Source: Lysobacter antibioticus
GTDB lineage: Bacteria > Pseudomonadota > Gammaproteobacteria > Xanthomonadales > Xanthomonadaceae
DNA: 64,000 nucleotides
Reading direction: 5' to 3'
Assembly: GCF_000731095.1 (NCBI RefSeq)
Contig: NZ_JMTZ01000010.1
Span: forward strand, 62,001 to 126,000
Shown here in pieces: positions 9,534-17,531 of the stretch. The position numbers and the translations under genes were made by a program. Each line of letters opens with the position of its first letter. Within the stretch, counting starts at the first letter, position 1. The notes beneath the pieces were generated by a model, which had not been told where the DNA came from, ran no database searches, and saw nothing but the letters and a program-made list of their open reading frames with translations.

Positions 9534-10571
9534 ATGCTGAGCCAGCATTTCCTGTTCTTCTTCGCCATGCTCGGCGCCTTCAACGGCATCGGCGCGGCGT
9601 CGTTTCTCTGGTGGCGGGCCAAGGGCGAACCCACACAGCGTTGGCTATCGCTGCTGATCCTCGTGGTCAGCGTACGGACGGGAAAATCCGTTGCCTTCTA
9701 TTTTTGGCCCGACATTCCCAAGATCGTTCTCCAGCTCGGCCTGACCGCCTGTTTCATGATCGGACCCTGCCTGTTCTTTCTGGTCCGCTCCAGCCAGGGC
9801 GATAGCCCCGGCCCCGGGCGGGCCGACCGTCGGCATATCGCCGGGCTGTTGGCCATAGCCGCCGCCGTCAACGTGTTCCTGCCCTATGCCGGCCACATCG
9901 ACTTGTGGCGACACGTCGTCGCGCCGGCTATCACCTACTCGTGGCTGGGCTATCTGCTGCTCGCCACCGCGCAGGTGTACCTGCATCGCACGCGGCTTTC
10001 GGGGACGCCGTCCGGCCCGCTGTTGCTGGGGGCGGTGGGCGGCATCTGGTTGATCTGGATCGCCTACTACACCTCCGGCTATACCTCCTACATCGTCGGC
10101 GCGCTGTCGTTTACCTTCGTCCTCGCGGCGAGCGTCCTGATCTACCTGCGCCTGCGGTCCGGTCAGGCCCCGATCGAGCCCTATCAGGATCGGCGGATTC
10201 CGGAGTCCGAGGCTTCCGTGCAGTTGCAGGCCTTGGCCGAGTTGATGGCGCGCGAGCGCTTGTATCTGGACCCCGCATTGACGCTGCCTCGCCTCGCTCG
10301 CCGCCTCGGCGTGCCCCAGACCCGGTTGTCGCAGCTGCTGAACGACAACAACCAGACCACCTTCAAGCAATACCTGGCGCAACTGCGCGTGGGTGAGGCG
10401 AAGGCGCTGCTGCGGCAGCTCCCCCCGAAGCCGCTCGAAGTCGTGGCCGAAGAAGCCGGCTTCCAATCGATGTCGACCTTCCACAGCGCATTCAAAAAGC
10501 TGGAGGGGGTCACGCCGGCGGCGTTTCGCGCGACCAAAGCCGACTCCGAAAAGCGATTCCAGCACTCCTGA
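9534..10571 (+). CDS. Membrane-anchored AraC-family transcriptional regulator
   Basis: The product is 345 residues from ATG 9534 (an upstream in-frame ATG at 9489 would add 15 polar residues before the first membrane helix). The first ~230 residues form about seven hydrophobic helices ('FLFFFAMLGAFNGIGAASFL', 'LVSFTFVLAASVLIYL'-like), followed by an AraC HTH (about 260-345) with 'LTLPRLARRLGVPQTRLSQL' and 'VAEEAGFQSMSTFHSAFKKL'. Membrane-embedded AraC regulators sense at the inner membrane. The DJ-1/PfpI gene follows 70 bp downstream and may be its target (inference). Confidence 0.87.
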   Translation: MLSQHFLFFFAMLGAFNGIGAASFLWWRAKGEPTQRWLSLLILVVSVRTGKSVAFYFWPDIPKIVLQLGLTACFMIGPCLFFLVRSSQGDSPGPGRADRRHIAGLLAIAAAVNVFLPYAGHIDLWRHVVAPAITYSWLGYLLLATAQVYLHRTRLSGTPSGPLLLGAVGGIWLIWIAYYTSGYTSYIVGALSFTFVLAASVLIYLRLRSGQAPIEPYQDRRIPESEASVQLQALAELMARERLYLDPALTLPRLARRLGVPQTRLSQLLNDNNQTTFKQYLAQLRVGEAKALLRQLPPKPLEVVAEEAGFQSMSTFHSAFKKLEGVTPAAFRATKADSEKRFQHS

Positions 10572-10641
10572 AGAGTATTTCAAGACATTGATTTGAAAGA
10601 GATTGGGTAGTGTGCGGGCTCCTCCCCGCGAGCTCGCGCTC

Positions 10642-11601
10642 ATGCACCTACCTCGCTTCATCCAATGCATCCTGATGCTCATGCTGTCCGCCTGGCTGGG
10701 CGGCGTTTCCGGCGCCCAGGCGGCCCATGCTTTCACCGGGCCGACCTTTACCGGGCATGCCATCGCCGGCCAGGCTCTCGCCGGCCAGGTGGCCGTTGAC
10801 CGTTCGCCGACCGTGGCGCCCACGGAGCCGACGGGCACGGCCCGATCCGTCGCGAAGACCGACCGCCGGGAGCCTGCCGGTGGCAACCCGGGGCGCATCC
10901 TCTTCATCCTCGCCAGCAGCAAGGTCCACGGCGCTTCGGCCCTGCCGGCCAGCATCAGCTTCGGCGAGGTCGTGCATGCGTGGGATACGTTCCATGCCGC
11001 GGGCTATTCGGTCGACTTCGTCTCGCCCGACGGCGGGGCGGTGCCGATTCTCGACACTTATGTCAGCAAAGAGGTGGAGCCTCGGCTGAAGGACGGGCGC
11101 ATCATGGACGGGCTGCGGAACACCGCCAAACCCGCGCAGGTCGACCCCGCCCGATACCGCGCCGTGTACTACGTCGGGGGCAGCAATGCCATCTACGGCG
11201 TGCCGGAGCATCCGGTCCTGCAGAACATCGCCATGCATGTTTACGAGCGTAACGGCGGGGTGGTTTCCGCCGTCTGTCACGGCACGGCTGGAATCGTCAA
11301 CCTCAAGCTCTCCAGCGGCCAAGCCTTGGTCGCGGGCAAACGCATCACCGGTTTTCCCGAAGAACACGAAGATCAGGGCGCTGCCTACTTCAAGGAGTTC
11401 CCTTTCCTGATCCGGAAAACGGTCGAAGCCCGCGGCGGCTCCTTCCATGCGCTCGATGGCAACCAGCCTTACGCCGAAGTCGACGGCAGGGTGGTGACAG
11501 GCCAGAACTACGCGTCCGCGAAGCCCGTGGCGGAAGCCGTGGTCGATGTCCTTCGCAAACTGGCCGATCGACAGCCAGGCAGCGGCGCAGCGAAACGCTG
11601 A
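10642..11601 (+). CDS. Secreted DJ-1/PfpI-family protein
   Basis: The product is about 319 residues from ATG 10642, chosen because it begins the signal peptide 'LMLMLSAWLGGVSGAQA'. A low-complexity linker is followed by a class I glutamine-amidotransferase-like domain (about 90-310). The nucleophile elbow 'VSAVCHGTAGIV' has Cys212 followed by His213, and 'FVSPDGGAVPILD' is a family motif. The domain is related to Hsp31/YajL chaperones, glyoxalases and ThiJ/PfpI proteins. The export signal is unusual for cytoplasmic members. It follows the AraC regulator. The exact reaction is not known. Confidence 0.8.
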   Translation: MHLPRFIQCILMLMLSAWLGGVSGAQAAHAFTGPTFTGHAIAGQALAGQVAVDRSPTVAPTEPTGTARSVAKTDRREPAGGNPGRILFILASSKVHGASALPASISFGEVVHAWDTFHAAGYSVDFVSPDGGAVPILDTYVSKEVEPRLKDGRIMDGLRNTAKPAQVDPARYRAVYYVGGSNAIYGVPEHPVLQNIAMHVYERNGGVVSAVCHGTAGIVNLKLSSGQALVAGKRITGFPEEHEDQGAAYFKEFPFLIRKTVEARGGSFHALDGNQPYAEVDGRVVTGQNYASAKPVAEAVVDVLRKLADRQPGSGAAKR

Positions 11602-11684
11602 TCTAAACGCTGATCTTCCGGACCATCGCCGTCGCCGGGCGAGGCCGGACCACCCTCACGTACCCGATAAACCTCAGGACAATC

Positions 11685-12125
11685 ATGAAAATCTCGATCC
11701 GGTCGCTCGTTCTCGCACTAGCTTTCCTCGTTCTTCCGACATCCGTCATGGCGCAAAACAGCGAGCATGACGCGGTAGACCAAACCATGAAAAAGATGAT
11801 GCGCGCCTTCGAAACCGGCGACGCCAATCTGGCTTTCGAAGTGCTCAGAAAAGACGGTGTCGTGCTCGGCTACTCGGCAACCAGAGGCCAGGTTGTCGCG
11901 CAAACCGCGGAGGAATGGGCGAAGGGGTTCCAGGGCAAGCCGGCCGACGATGAGGCCCAGCGCAAACGCAGTTACGAAATCGTGGATGTGACCGAACACG
12001 CTGCGGTCGTCAAAGTGATGCTGGATTATCCCGCGTGGAAGGGGCTGGACTATCTTGCGTTGTCGAAGATCGACGGGAAATGGATGATCGTGAGCAAATC
12101 GTGGAGCGGTCAACGTAAACCCTAA
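11685..12125 (+). CDS. Secreted NTF2-like (lumazine-binding-type) protein
   Basis: The 146-residue product has a signal peptide ('LVLALAFLVLPTSVMAQ'). The mature part is an NTF2-fold domain: the helix 'VDQTMKKMMRAFETGDANLA', the strand 'VVLGYSATRG', and the closing strands 'VVKVMLDYPAWKGLDYLALS' and 'WMIVSKSW'. Its pattern is close to the putative lumazine-binding (DUF4440-like) group. No function can be assigned. It sits 84 bp after the DJ-1-like gene and may be co-transcribed with it. Confidence 0.75.
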   Translation: MKISIRSLVLALAFLVLPTSVMAQNSEHDAVDQTMKKMMRAFETGDANLAFEVLRKDGVVLGYSATRGQVVAQTAEEWAKGFQGKPADDEAQRKRSYEIVDVTEHAAVVKVMLDYPAWKGLDYLALSKIDGKWMIVSKSWSGQRKP

Positions 12126-12387
12126 GCACCGTAGCGCGGCTCTCGAACCCGCCGCTTTGCGCGCAGGGCGGCGCGAAGCGGCGGCATAGTGCCGGCGTAT
12201 TCTTTGCGCGAGGGCGGGCGGAATGCCTGCCCCGAATGAAACCGAATCAGGTTCACTCCACCCGTGCCCGTGCCGGACGCGGGTGCGCGCTCATGCGCAT
12301 GCTTCCGGCGTCTGTCGAATTCCGCTCCGGCCGTTCGTCGTGTATGTAGCGGACAACCCGCAACCGGCTCACCAGGAGCGCGTCACG

Positions 12388-13041
12388 ATGACCATCACCA
12401 TTACCGCCTTTGAACGGTCGCCCGACGGGGGCAAGGGGCTGGCGCGCGATACGCGTCTGCGCTGGGCACTGGAAGAGACAGGCCAAGCCTACGAGGCCCG
12501 CCTGGTTTCGTTCGCTGCGATGAAGGAACCCGCGCACCTGCGCCTGCAGCCCTTCGGCCAGATTCCCACCTACGAGGAAGGCGATCTCGCCCTGTTCGAA
12601 ACGGGCGCGATCGTCTTGCATCTCGCGCAAAGCCACCCGGGGTTGTTGCCGGGCGACGCCAACGCGCGGGCGCGTGCCATCGCCTGGATGTTCGCCGCGC
12701 TCAACACCGTGGAGCCGCCGATCCTCGACCTCGTCGTCGCCAAGTTCCAGGAAGGCGACCGGCCCTGGGCTAAAGAGCGCCTGCCGCTGGTCGAAGATCG
12801 CATTCGCCATCGGCTGGTGCAGCTTGCGGCCCGCCTGGGCGATGCCGACTGGCTCGACGGTGCATTTAGCGCGGGCGACCTGATGATGGTGTCGGTGCTG
12901 CTCAGGCTGCGACCGTCGGGCATCCTGGACGAATTTCCGCGTCTGGCCGCCTACGTCGCCCGCGGCGAAGCGCGGCCCGCCTACCAGCGTGCATTCGCCG
13001 CGCAATGGGCGGTCAACGCCGCCAAGCCGCAAGCCGGTTGA
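12388..13041 (+). CDS. Glutathione S-transferase family protein
   Basis: The product is 217 residues from ATG 12388, with a CAGGAG ribosome site 9 bp upstream; the frame is open further 5' without support. The N-terminal thioredoxin-like domain has 'LRWALEETGQAYEARLVSF' and the cis-Pro/Ser glutathione motif 'FGQIPTYEEGDLALFETGAI'. The helical C-terminal domain covers about 90-215. The expected role is glutathione conjugation or reduction of electrophiles in the cytoplasm. Together with the DJ-1-like gene it hints at carbonyl or electrophile detoxification (inference). Confidence 0.85.
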   Translation: MTITITAFERSPDGGKGLARDTRLRWALEETGQAYEARLVSFAAMKEPAHLRLQPFGQIPTYEEGDLALFETGAIVLHLAQSHPGLLPGDANARARAIAWMFAALNTVEPPILDLVVAKFQEGDRPWAKERLPLVEDRIRHRLVQLAARLGDADWLDGAFSAGDLMMVSVLLRLRPSGILDEFPRLAAYVARGEARPAYQRAFAAQWAVNAAKPQAG

Positions 13042-13119
13042 GGGTTCGGTTCGGGGTGGGAGCTGTGGTCCGGAGCGGCGGTCGGCTTTAGGCCAAATGC
13101 AGACGCTCGGCCGTGGGTG

Positions 13120-14673
13120 TTAAGCCCCGAAACCGGGCGGCGCCTGAAAACCGCCTAGCTCCTGTGCGATCAGTCGGGCCACTTCAATGGTGGTCCGGTC
13201 GCCATACTCCGGGCCGATGATCTGCAGGCCGATTGGAAGCCCGTCGCTTGATGATCCGCAGGGAAAAGCGGTGCTCGGCAAATATGCGAGGGTCGCAAGG
13301 CCTACCCAAAAGTAATGCTCGTAATGCGAGGTCGGTGCCGTGTCGACGGCGAGAACTCGCTCGAGCTTGGGCCGATGATCATGTTCGTAGGCCGTGGTTG
13401 CGGAAATCGGGCATATCACCACATCCCAATCGTTGAAGAAGGCGCGCCACCGCAGTCGGTAGCGGGTACGCGCTTCATCGTGATCGGACCAGCTTCGATG
13501 ATCGAGTACGCGGGCGCGCGTAACTACCGCTAACGGCGATTCGTCGTTCGCATCGAACTCTGCAGCCGCCGCTTGAGCAACGGAATAGTATTCATCGGGA
13601 AGGTCGACGAGTCCTGTCGATGCCAACAGGTTCAGGTATGTGTTGTGCGATTGCCGTGACGAGAGTTCAGGGCGGGCCAGATCAGAAACGACCGCGCCAG
13701 CCCGGGCAAGAGCTTCTCCGACTTGCTGCACGCGATCCGATATCTCGACCGAAGTAGGAACGAAATCCTCCTGCGGCCAAATCGCAACGCGCAAGCCTCG
13801 TAAAGTGCGTGCCTTCGGCGGTGGAAGCACCAGTCTCCAGCCCGGCGACCGGAACCGGTCAGGACCCGCTACGACGTCCAGAGCCAGCGCCAGATCTTCC
13901 GCACTTCGCCCCATCGGCCCGACGACATTCAGATCCGGCGCAGATACGACGCCGAGGGGATTGTGGCCCAGCGTCGGAACGATTCCATACGTGGGTTTGT
14001 GCCCATACACACCACAGAAGTGAGACGGATTTCGGATCGACCCCGCGATATCGGAGGCGAATTCCAAGCCAGTCAAACCGGCCGCCAGGGCGGCGGCCGA
14101 TCCGCCGGAAGATCCGCCCGGCGACCTCGCCGTGTTCCAGGGGTTGTTGGTTATTCCGTAAACGTCGTTGTAGCTCTGCCAGTCCGCGAGTCGCAGCGCG
14201 ACGTTCGTCTTCCCCATGAAATGGGCGCCGGCTGCCTTCAGGTACCCGACGACCGTTGCGTCGTTCAGGGCGAGGTTGTCCTGTTGCTCCGGCACGCCCC
14301 ACGTGGTCGGCAATCCGGACACGTCGAAGGCTTCTTTGATCGTCATCGGCACGCCGTGCAGCGATCCCAATCGCTGTCCCCGGGCAAGAGACTCGTCGGC
14401 TGATTTCGCCGCTTCCAGTGCGCGTTCGAAATCCCTCGCCACGACGGCATTCAACGCTTCATCGAATCGTTCGATGCGCTCGATGTAGTACTGAGTGAGT
14501 TCGAACGAGCTGACTTGTTTTCGCTGAATCAGTTGCGCCAGATCGGTCGCCGACGAAAAAGCCAGCTCTCCCGATGCGAGGCCATTGTGTGCAGAGGTAA
14601 TGGCAGGACCGCAGGATGAATCTGAAGTGCCGTCTGGCGCCCTAGGAAAGTCACGCCTGGAGATCGGATTCAT
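13120..14673 (-). CDS. Amidase-signature family enzyme
   Basis: The product is 517 residues. The Ser-cisSer-Lys triad is readable: Lys113 in 'VPMTIKEAFDVSG', cis-Ser188 in 'SPGGSSGGSAAALAAGL' and nucleophile Ser212 in 'ASDIAGSIRNPS', with the 24-residue spacing typical of the family. It hydrolyses an amide bond of unknown substrate; GatA is less likely given the absence of partner gat genes. The N-terminus 'MNPISRRDFPRAP' looks like a Tat twin-arginine motif, but no hydrophobic stretch follows, so the export signal seems degenerate and the protein is probably cytoplasmic. Confidence 0.88.
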   Translation of the reverse strand: MNPISRRDFPRAPDGTSDSSCGPAITSAHNGLASGELAFSSATDLAQLIQRKQVSSFELTQYYIERIERFDEALNAVVARDFERALEAAKSADESLARGQRLGSLHGVPMTIKEAFDVSGLPTTWGVPEQQDNLALNDATVVGYLKAAGAHFMGKTNVALRLADWQSYNDVYGITNNPWNTARSPGGSSGGSAAALAAGLTGLEFASDIAGSIRNPSHFCGVYGHKPTYGIVPTLGHNPLGVVSAPDLNVVGPMGRSAEDLALALDVVAGPDRFRSPGWRLVLPPPKARTLRGLRVAIWPQEDFVPTSVEISDRVQQVGEALARAGAVVSDLARPELSSRQSHNTYLNLLASTGLVDLPDEYYSVAQAAAAEFDANDESPLAVVTRARVLDHRSWSDHDEARTRYRLRWRAFFNDWDVVICPISATTAYEHDHRPKLERVLAVDTAPTSHYEHYFWVGLATLAYLPSTAFPCGSSSDGLPIGLQIIGPEYGDRTTIEVARLIAQELGGFQAPPGFGA

Positions 14674-14911
14674 GATGGCCCTGTCGGTAGGTCGGCGGTC
14701 TTCAATCAGGGGTGTTTGCGCCCCCGATTCTTACTTGCTTGTCCTGCAACGCCCGAATTCTAGCGGAAACAAGTGACCGCAACCGGCTGGAAGCGGTCAC
14801 TTCGGGCCTACTGCAAGGGAGTAACAGCCTTGCCTGGACGAGACACGGTAAGCCCGATATTTCTACTCGAACGGAGCATGCCCGGACCGCAAGATCAGCC
14901 CGCCTATAGCT

Positions 14912-15553
14912 TCAACCTTCCGGAATAGTCGCAGCAGCGAACGGTGCGAGCACCGTCCAGCCCAGGTTCGCATACAGGCCGCGGCCGTCTTCGGTCGCGA
15001 CCAGGAGCTGTTGGCTTGCAACGGAGTTTCTCGCGCTGCCAAGCGCGACCATCACCGCGACGCCCAGTCCTTTACGGCGATGATCCTGTGCGGTTTCGAT
15101 TCGGTCGTAGATGAAGGCCTCTGCGCTTTCCGCCGCGCATCCGGTTGCGGCCAGATCGCCGTTCGGCGCGATGACGCTGGCTCGGGTGACCGGCCCGGCA
15201 CGATGCAGTTCCATCCTGTACCCGGCCGGCAGGGGCTTCGTGTCGAGGTCGGCGATGGCCGTCGTCATCAGATAGTTCGCCGGCTGAATCGCCCAGCGGG
15301 CGGGCAGTGCGCTTCGCAGTTCCTCGTCGCTGCCGCACAGCTTCAAGTAATGCCGTGGCGCCGTAATGTCGTGAGCGATTTCGCGCAGGCCGTCGCATAG
15401 CGCCGGGAACACCCAGCGCTTCACTTCCTTTTCCGAGTGGGTATCCACGCGAAAGCCGCCGCGGTCGTGCACGGGAACCGGGGAGCCGCGGGCGATGGAA
15501 TGCGCGGCTTGCCAGGCGAACAATAGCTTCGGATCGATGTTGGATACGGTCAT
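14912..15553 (-). CDS. GNAT-family N-acetyltransferase
   Basis: The product is 213 residues from ATG 15553; an upstream ATG at 15619 would add a basic, disordered 22-residue leader. The C-terminal half contains the acetyl-CoA pyrophosphate loop 'AQDHRRKGLGVAVMVALGS' and the closing 'ATEDGRGLYANLGWTVLAPF' typical of GNAT enzymes. The N-terminal ~100 residues ('ARGSPVPVHDRGGFRVDTHS') are a separate region I do not recognise. The acceptor substrate is unknown. The gene stands alone between two intergenic gaps. Confidence 0.82.
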   Translation of the reverse strand: MTVSNIDPKLLFAWQAAHSIARGSPVPVHDRGGFRVDTHSEKEVKRWVFPALCDGLREIAHDITAPRHYLKLCGSDEELRSALPARWAIQPANYLMTTAIADLDTKPLPAGYRMELHRAGPVTRASVIAPNGDLAATGCAAESAEAFIYDRIETAQDHRRKGLGVAVMVALGSARNSVASQQLLVATEDGRGLYANLGWTVLAPFAAATIPEG

Positions 15554-15750
15554 GGTGGGTCGTCGGCGACGCTCGGCAGGTGGAGGGGCATTCTCCGACG
15601 ACCGCAGGCGTTGCGCCATTGGCTCTCTGCTATGAAGTTCCTGTGACTTCCAACTAAATCATCGCCCTGTCTCAGGAGTTAAGACGACGGCGGTAGGGCT
15701 GGACGAACGGTCGGAACGAATCGCCCGTACGAAGCAGACGACACCCCAAC

Positions 15751-16641
15751 TCACGTCACCGTCCGCGCCTTGTTCTTCGCCGTCTGCGTGTCCCGCACCG
15801 GCGGCAGGCCGAACACGCGGCCGTACTCGCGGGTGAATTGCGGCACGCTTTCGTAGCCGACTGCGAAGGCGGCGCTGCTGGCGCTGACGCCTTCCGACAA
15901 CATCAGCCGCCGGGCTTCGATCAGGCGCAGTTGTTTCTGGAACTGCAGTGGCGACAGCGAGGTCACTTCGCGGAAATGTTGGTAAAGCGAGGACGGGCTC
16001 ATGCCGGCGGCCGCGGCGAGGCGCTCGACCGGCAGCGGTTGGGCGAACTCGGCGCGCAGCACGGCCACTGCCCTGGCGACGCGTTGGGCGTTGCTGTTGG
16101 GCCAGCCCAGGCGGCGGATCGCCGCGCCGTGCCGGCCGAGCAGCAGCCAGTAATGCAGTTCGCGCAGCAACTGCGTTTGCAGGACCGGCATCGACGCGGG
16201 GCGGTCGAGCAGGCGCATCAGGCGCAGGGCCGCGTCGGCGACTTCGCTGTCGGTCGGCTCGATCTGCACCGGGAAACGCTCGGCCGTGGGCGCTGCCTGC
16301 ATTTCCGTCGCCAGGTTGGCGATGACGGCGGCATCGAGTTCCATCACGAAGGACAGGTAGGGCGCGGCAGCGCTGGCCTGGGTGATCTGGCTGACCGTCG
16401 GCACGTCGGCGGCGATCAGCAACGAGTCGCCGGCGCCGAAGGCGAAGGTCTGGGTGCCCATCGTGACTTGCTTGCTGCCTTGCAGGACCAGGCAAACCAG
16501 CGGCCGCGAGATTTCGTGCAGCAGGCCGCTGGGTGCGGTGGCGCGGATCGCGGCGAGGCCGGGGATCGGAGTGCGGGCCAGGCCGGTCGGGTCGGCATGG
16601 GCCTGGGCGTAATGGCCGACGGTATCGAGAAGAGTGGTCAC
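15751..16641 (-). CDS. AraC-family transcriptional regulator
   Basis: The product is 296 residues. The N-terminal AraC_N cupin-like ligand domain covers about 20-175 ('LLHEISRPLVCLVLQGSKQV', 'FGAGDSLLIAADVPTVSQI'). The C-terminal double HTH covers about 190-290 ('LAAAAGMSPSSLYQHFREV', 'AFAVGYESVPQFTREYGRVF'). It is divergent from the SDR gene with a 134-bp shared promoter region. AraC_N regulators of this type commonly control a neighbouring oxidoreductase, so the SDR is the likely target (inference). Confidence 0.9.
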   Translation of the reverse strand: MTTLLDTVGHYAQAHADPTGLARTPIPGLAAIRATAPSGLLHEISRPLVCLVLQGSKQVTMGTQTFAFGAGDSLLIAADVPTVSQITQASAAAPYLSFVMELDAAVIANLATEMQAAPTAERFPVQIEPTDSEVADAALRLMRLLDRPASMPVLQTQLLRELHYWLLLGRHGAAIRRLGWPNSNAQRVARAVAVLRAEFAQPLPVERLAAAAGMSPSSLYQHFREVTSLSPLQFQKQLRLIEARRLMLSEGVSASSAAFAVGYESVPQFTREYGRVFGLPPVRDTQTAKNKARTVT

Positions 16642-16775
16642 GGGGCGAGCCTACTCCGTCGCTGCGGCGGCACGGGCCAGCCTGGAGGATCAGGCAAACA
16701 ACGCCGAGATTCCAGCAACCGGCGGCGGGCCGCCGGTCCGATAGTGGCGCCCTCACTCGCCCCAGGATTCGCAGC

Positions 16776-17531
16776 ATGAACAAGATCGCCCTCGTCACCG
16801 GCGCCAGCCGCGGGCTCGGCCGCAACACCGCACTCAACATCGCCCGCCACGGCGGCGACGTCGTCCTCACCTACCAACGCCGCGCCGAAGACGCGGCCGA
16901 CGTCGTCGCCGAGATCGAGGCGATGGGGCGCAAGGCCGTCGCCTTGCCGCTCGACACCGGCGACGTCGCCGCGTTCGCGCCGTTCGCGCAGACGCTGCGG
17001 ACCGCACTGCAGGACAGGTGGCAGCGCGAGACCTTCGACCACCTCGTCAACAATGCCGGCCACGGCGACAACGCGCCGTTCGAGCGGACGACCGAGGCGC
17101 AGTTTGACCGCCTGGTCGACGTCCACTTCAAGGGCGTGTTCTTCCTCACCCAGGCCTTGCTGCCCCTGATCGCCGACGGCGGCCGCATCGTCAATCTGTC
17201 GACCGGCCTGACCCGCTTCTCGGCGCCGGGTTGGTCGGCGTACGCGGCGGCGAAGGGCGCGGTGGAAGTGTTGACGGTGTATCTGGCGAAGGAACTCGGC
17301 AGCCGCGGCATCGCCGTCAACACGGTGGCGCCGGGCGCGATCGAGACCGATTTCTTCGGCGGCGCGGTGCGCGACACGCCCGAGTTCAACCGCCATTTCG
17401 CCGAGATGACCGCGCTCGGCCGTGTCGGCTTGCCCGACGATATCGGGCCGATGATCGCCAGCCTGTTGTCCGAGCAGAACCGTTGGGTCAACGCGCAGCG
17501 GATCGAGGTATCGGGCGGTCAGGCGATCTGA
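16776..17531 (+). CDS. Short-chain dehydrogenase/reductase
   Basis: The product is 251 residues from ATG 16776. The Rossmann motif 'TGASRGLG' starts at residue 8, and 'NNAGHGDN' at 93. Catalytic Ser142, Tyr156 and Lys160 lie in 'VNLSTGLTRFSAPGWSAYAAAK', with 'VNTVAPGAIETDF' after them. It is a classical SDR reducing or oxidising a carbonyl/alcohol with NAD(P)H. Arg near the first strand ('TYQRRAED') suggests NADP preference (inference). It is divergent from the AraC regulator, and its 3' end overlaps the convergent hybrid kinase gene by 13 bp. Confidence 0.92.
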   Translation: MNKIALVTGASRGLGRNTALNIARHGGDVVLTYQRRAEDAADVVAEIEAMGRKAVALPLDTGDVAAFAPFAQTLRTALQDRWQRETFDHLVNNAGHGDNAPFERTTEAQFDRLVDVHFKGVFFLTQALLPLIADGGRIVNLSTGLTRFSAPGWSAYAAAKGAVEVLTVYLAKELGSRGIAVNTVAPGAIETDFFGGAVRDTPEFNRHFAEMTALGRVGLPDDIGPMIASLLSEQNRWVNAQRIEVSGGQAI

